Below, one piece after another: positions 59,924 through 64,000 of a stretch of DNA of 64,000 nt (positions are counted from its first letter, which is position 1; the number at the start of each line of letters is the position of its first letter). The position numbers and the translations under genes are program-made. Origin of the DNA: Pogonophryne albipinna (Eukaryota > Chordata > Actinopteri > Perciformes > Artedidraconidae); the NCBI GenBank assembly GCA_028583405.1, contig CM053248.1, positions 27,426,769-27,490,768 on the forward strand. Reading direction: 5' to 3'. Under the pieces are notes generated by a model. That model saw only the letters and a list, made by a program, of their open reading frames with translations, did not search any database and had not been told where the DNA came from.

Positions 59924-61195
59924 GTAAAACACACAAAACCTAACCAAAGCTTTAACATATATTCAGAAAGATTTCTTAAAGAATATTGAGTAAAACAGTG
60001 ACACCCGTTGCCTTTTAAAAGGAAGGAAGTAACCAATTATATTTGATTATGCCTCCCGTCTTTAATATAAGATATATTTTGAAGCATTCTTCCCTCAAAC
60101 ATTTGTTCTTACATGTATCAACCTTTAAAAATGTGCCTTTCAAAGACCCTGAACTTATTTACCCTGGACTTGGTACTAACGTCCTCTCAGGCTGTGTGAC
60201 TTTCGTTCTGACTTGTCAGTGACACATTTTAAGCTCTGTAAGTCTGAAGGTAAAGCAGTGTGTAATGGAGGTGATGGTGCGTAGTACCAGGCAAGGCCCT
60301 GACTCAAACACACAGTGCTACAGAGAGCCATTTGTAGTCTCAGTTACCCAGGGCAAAGGCACAGCTCAGGCATCCTTTGAAAACCGCTTACTCTGCAGGA
60401 ACTACACACATTCTCTAATGGTTTGCGACTCATTTGGAGCTGTGAGATTGAGCTTTGTGCCCTGAGAGGATGCAAGTCAATGTACAGAGAACATTCAATG
60501 GGAGTAGAGGCTATTACAGATAATATGGCTTTCAAAATCGATAAGTTGCTGTGCTGTACCAGGGCTTCAACTGAGCTGATGCACAAAGCACATCCCTTCC
60601 CTTGTGACTCTTCAATTCAACCTCAGCACTGACTTTGCTATTATGTGCCAGTGCCGGGATTTTTAGGGGATTTTTAAGGACAGGAACTTTATTTTAAAAG
60701 ATGGGAGAATGATATTCATGAGCCCTGGTTTATGTTCTAAGGAATAGCTTGACATTCTGGGGAAATACACATTGCTCTCTTAGCTGAGAGGTCGATCAGA
60801 AGATTGATAACACATAGGCTGTAGCCTATATGAAATATCTTGTACCACAATTAGCGTAGCTTTGCTCAAAGACTAAAAACAAGAAAGAATTACATATGGG
60901 GATAGCTAGCAAGTTTTTTTTAATTGGTTTACACAAACAAGATACAATCTCTTAATTAGTGAGTATTAGAGTTTGTCTTATGAGTTGTTACCTTCATGAA
61001 GAACCAAGCTACCATTTTCCATGTTTCCAATCTTTGTGAGAGGCTAAGCTAACAGGCTGCTGGCTTTCTATCAGCTCCATATTTACCATCAAACATGAGA
61101 GTGATGTGTGATCTTATCTAAATGCGAGAATGAAAGTGAATACGTGTTTTTCAAAAATATTACACTTTTCTTTCTAATGGGCTGTTTCTTTATAG

Positions 61196-61262
61196 TTGAA
61201 ATTGAAACAAGCCATCACTCCAACCTTTCAGAAGAATCGAACAGCAGCCAACAGGCACCATG
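61196..61262 (+). CDS. second exon of the C10orf90-like gene
   Basis: 67 bp, acceptor TTTATAG, donor GTATGT. Read in phase 0 from the previous exon it gives LKLKQAITPTFQKNRTAANR then HH plus one base. Both neighbouring junctions keep frame, which supports the exon. Confidence 0.55.
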
Positions 61263-63480
61263 GTATGTAAGCTCTTGATTTTTGTTGTATGTGTTTACAA
61301 TAAAAAATAGAACTGCAGGGTTTTCAGTTGAGTAATCACTCGTTTGCAATCACTGTCCCCACGTACACACACAAAGCCTCACACACACTTGACAGTGTCA
61401 ACGCATCCTAAAATACTCTCCTAATACCAATCAAATCTCCATTATGCAACACTGATTGTTATGTCAAAGTTGTACCTTGAAGAAAAAGGTCAAACATAAT
61501 TAAAAAACATGAAGTTACTCTCTTGCACAACAGAAAATTGCCTGAACACCCAAAGGTTCAATTTCAATGGATGTGTAGTGCCTGATCAGTGCAAGAACAA
61601 ATATGGCCGAGGGGTAACTGCAGGGGCTGGGTTGGCTAGAGGGAGAATAAAAAGCTTATTTCAGGGCTGACTAGCTATATAGTTTACCTGCCTCTAATCG
61701 GCTCCATGCAGCCCCTGTCCTCTTTAAAGAGTTCACACTGTAAGTATGAACACTTTAAACAACCTTCTGCTCCTAAAATAAAATCAATTTCAAATACAAC
61801 GTCCTGACTGTTGTTCCAGTCTTTAGGCAGGATTTCAGGTAAAGGAAAGGCGCTATTAGGTGAGGGAAAAGAGAAGGAAAGGGAGGCGGGGGGAGGCAGA
61901 AAGATAAGGAGAGATGCAGACTGATTGAAGAAGGAGCCCTGTTAATCTTTGAACATGGCAGGCCCATACTCTCTGAGTTTGATCTGAGGTTGGATCTTTC
62001 AGCCCTATCCTTGTTTATACCAGAGATTATCCTGGCAAGGCTCGGGCTGCCTGCAGAATTCAAAGCAATCTATCCATGGCAGCAAGGAACTCTTATAGAA
62101 AAGGAGTGTTTCAAGTATTAACCTTAATGGCATCATATACTGTAGGCTACACATTATTAGTTACGTGCACAGGCTGTAAGATAGGATGAAAAGTATCATC
62201 TAAGTATAAAGTGTAACATAATGTCATGCTAGGTCTGATTATTTATTCATCAAGCCTTATGAAGCATGATAGCTTCTGTTCAACCCTTTAATATTAAAGA
62301 ATAATTGAAGAAAAACTTGCATTTCACATGGAATATCTCCAGCAATGCCCTTAGATAAATTATAAATCTGATAGCCAATCAAATCGGCAATAGATGTCAC
62401 ATTTTGAGTGCTTTGAGTGCTTTCGGTGCTGGTTGCTTTTCCTCAGCTGTCAGTATATTTAAATCCACAATTCCACATCTGAAAAACAAATGAGACTATC
62501 AGAAATTCCTTTCACAATTCCTCCAACTGACTCGGTTACACTCCAGCTAGCAAATTATTCCACCACTTTCTCATTCCCTTTCTCCCTCTTTTTGGTTCTT
62601 TCTTTCTGACAACCCTTGCAGAATCATACTTGAGGTCCATTTGCAGACCCTCAGTGCCTTCTCTTCCACAAAAGTCACATTTACTGGACAAAATGGCCCC
62701 AATGTTAATGAACAGATGATAATAAAATTGGATTTTGTGCTCCAAGGGCCATCATGTTTAGACAGACTAGCCAATTTCCACACATACTATTTAGATTAAA
62801 CTTAATGGGGATGAGGAATAAATTGGGAGGGTTGTGACTTCAGAGGGTGTTTGCCATATGGTCCTGCTTCTTTATTTTCCTGTCGGGATGTTAAGCTGCT
62901 GTTGATTCAGAAAAAAAGGTAATTCGAGCCAGGAAGTAATCAGAGAAGCTCTTTCTGGGGGCACAAGTTAATATGGGGCCCTTTACAAAGAAATAAATTA
63001 GATGTGATGGCAGTGGAACAATGTGAGTGAAAGAGACCAGAGGACCCCTATGTAGATACAACTTTTTGTTTTTCAGGTCCAATCACATTTTCAAAGTGGT
63101 GCAATTTTCACCTTGTCTCTTATTTTTTCACTTAAAATGAAAAACGGATTACCCACACAGCATTCGAGGGGTTATCCCAAAGTGAGAGGCAGTCACCATG
63201 GTAACAGCAGCAGGTGGAAATGCAGCCAGACAAGCCGTCGGGCTGGCAATGGAGTATCAGTCAGGGCTGAGAGGCAGACTAAGTTGCCCGGCCTCCTGAG
63301 GATGCAGAGAAGTGGCTCTGGGGAGGTGCTAGATTCACTTTACTGTGCCAATGTCAATTATTGACAGTGTCAACATTGACACACAGGAAGGAAGGCCTAA
63401 GTTCTGTTTGTGTGTGTGTGAAAGAGAGAGAGAGCATGTCTTGTGAGCAATGTGACAGTTTGTTATGCTTTTATACATAG

Positions 63481-63572
63481 ATGGAGAGGTGGAGAGGAGT
63501 CACAACAGTCTAAGTGCTTTGGGTGTGAAGACGTGGCAGTCACCTGGCCAAGAGTCTCACAAAATTCAACAG
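63481..63572 (+). CDS. third exon of the C10orf90-like gene
   Basis: 92 bp, acceptor ATACATAG, donor GTAACG. With the G carried from the previous exon it reads DGEVERSHNSLSALGVKTWQ then SPGQESHKIQQ, ending in phase 0. The gene continues beyond 64000. In C10orf90 the C-terminus carries an ALMS motif; that part is not in the window. Confidence 0.5.
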
Positions 63573-64000
63573 GTAACGTACGATTGTTTTACACTTTTTT
63601 TACATTTAGGTAGGATGATGACGTATATCATTGGATCTGTGTGTGTTGGGAGTGCATAGTATGTCAGCCTGGACACTGAGGTGACATTAAGTCTTCTAAT
63701 AGTAGTCTTATGCTTGATAACACCGTGCTCTTGTGCAAATTATGTTATACATTATTTCGCAAAGTATAGAAGTTACATTTGCTTATGTATTGATGTTGCT
63801 TATACTTATAGCATTTCTACAATGTTTATATATTTATTTTGTTAAATATATAATAATAATAATGAAGTAAAGAGAATAGAAAATAAAGAAACTATATAAG
63901 GGCCTTATTTATATCCACAACGATAAAAAAAGTTGAAAGCACTCCTATTAAACATTTGTTGATACATACAATAGACAAAAGTTTAAATTTTCATTTGGAC

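Noticed and set aside
63113..63364. 83-codon plus-strand frame
   Set aside because: Could be an exon of the plus-strand gene, but the neighbouring exons join in frame without it and its donor is weak.
58915..63572. INSYN2A (FAM196A) as identity of the plus-strand gene
   Set aside because: INSYN2A lies inside DOCK1 in mammals, but its known sequence and C-terminal motif are not found here.
1..64000. CRISPR arrays, tRNA or rRNA genes, viral genes
   Set aside because: No regularly spaced repeats, no tRNA fold with A and B boxes, no rRNA and no viral gene were seen. The tRNA-like words at 6820-6930 are too degraded.

Overview
The window looks like teleost fish nuclear DNA. Short exons (41-184 bp) with GT-AG splice sites sit in AT-rich introns full of fish-type transposons: Tc1, hAT, L2 LINE and piggyBac-like and Tc1-like MITEs. 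No bacterial-type gene, tRNA, rRNA or CRISPR array was found.

About 88% of the window (95-56175, minus strand) is the 5' part of dock1, which encodes a Rac guanine-nucleotide exchange factor. I could place 22 consecutive coding exons by splice sites, unbroken phase and strong similarity to vertebrate DOCK1. They encode roughly the first 754 residues: the SH3 domain (exons 1-4), the helical region and the lipid-binding DHR-1/C2 domain (exons 14-18). The catalytic DHR-2 half lies beyond the left edge. Intron 1 is about 25 kb (30992-56132) and holds most of the transposons. One intron, after exon 20, uses a GC donor.

To the right (58915-63572, plus strand), head-to-head with dock1, is the start of a second multi-exon gene. 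Three exons share one reading frame (59333-59923, 61196-61262, 63481-63572) and a fourth is possible upstream. By sequence style, and because C10orf90 (FATS) lies head-to-head with DOCK1 in mammals, it may be the C10orf90 orthologue. That assignment is an inference.

Mobile DNA, left to right: a Tc1 element (4657-6023) with an L2 fragment inside it; two ~810 bp hAT deletion derivatives, each keeping a zinc-finger exon and a perfect 8-bp target duplication (12459-13270 and 15217-16022); a THAP-transposase remnant (35672-36536) beside a 894-bp hAT element (36537-37430); a ~675 bp CAGTG-ended element followed 6 bp later by a TA-flanked MITE (37781-38684); a 1.5-kb hAT foldback element with long inverted arms (45052-46585); a nest at least four deep (47087-50675) holding an L2 reverse transcriptase split by a MITE; and a TTAA-flanked piggyBac-like MITE (53457-53672). 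Several LINE tails and microsatellites are also present.

I found no clear new biological system. The most notable points are the foldback hAT, the four-deep nest, the GC-AG intron, the hAT derivatives that retain DNA-binding exons, and the dual-frame start of the second gene.
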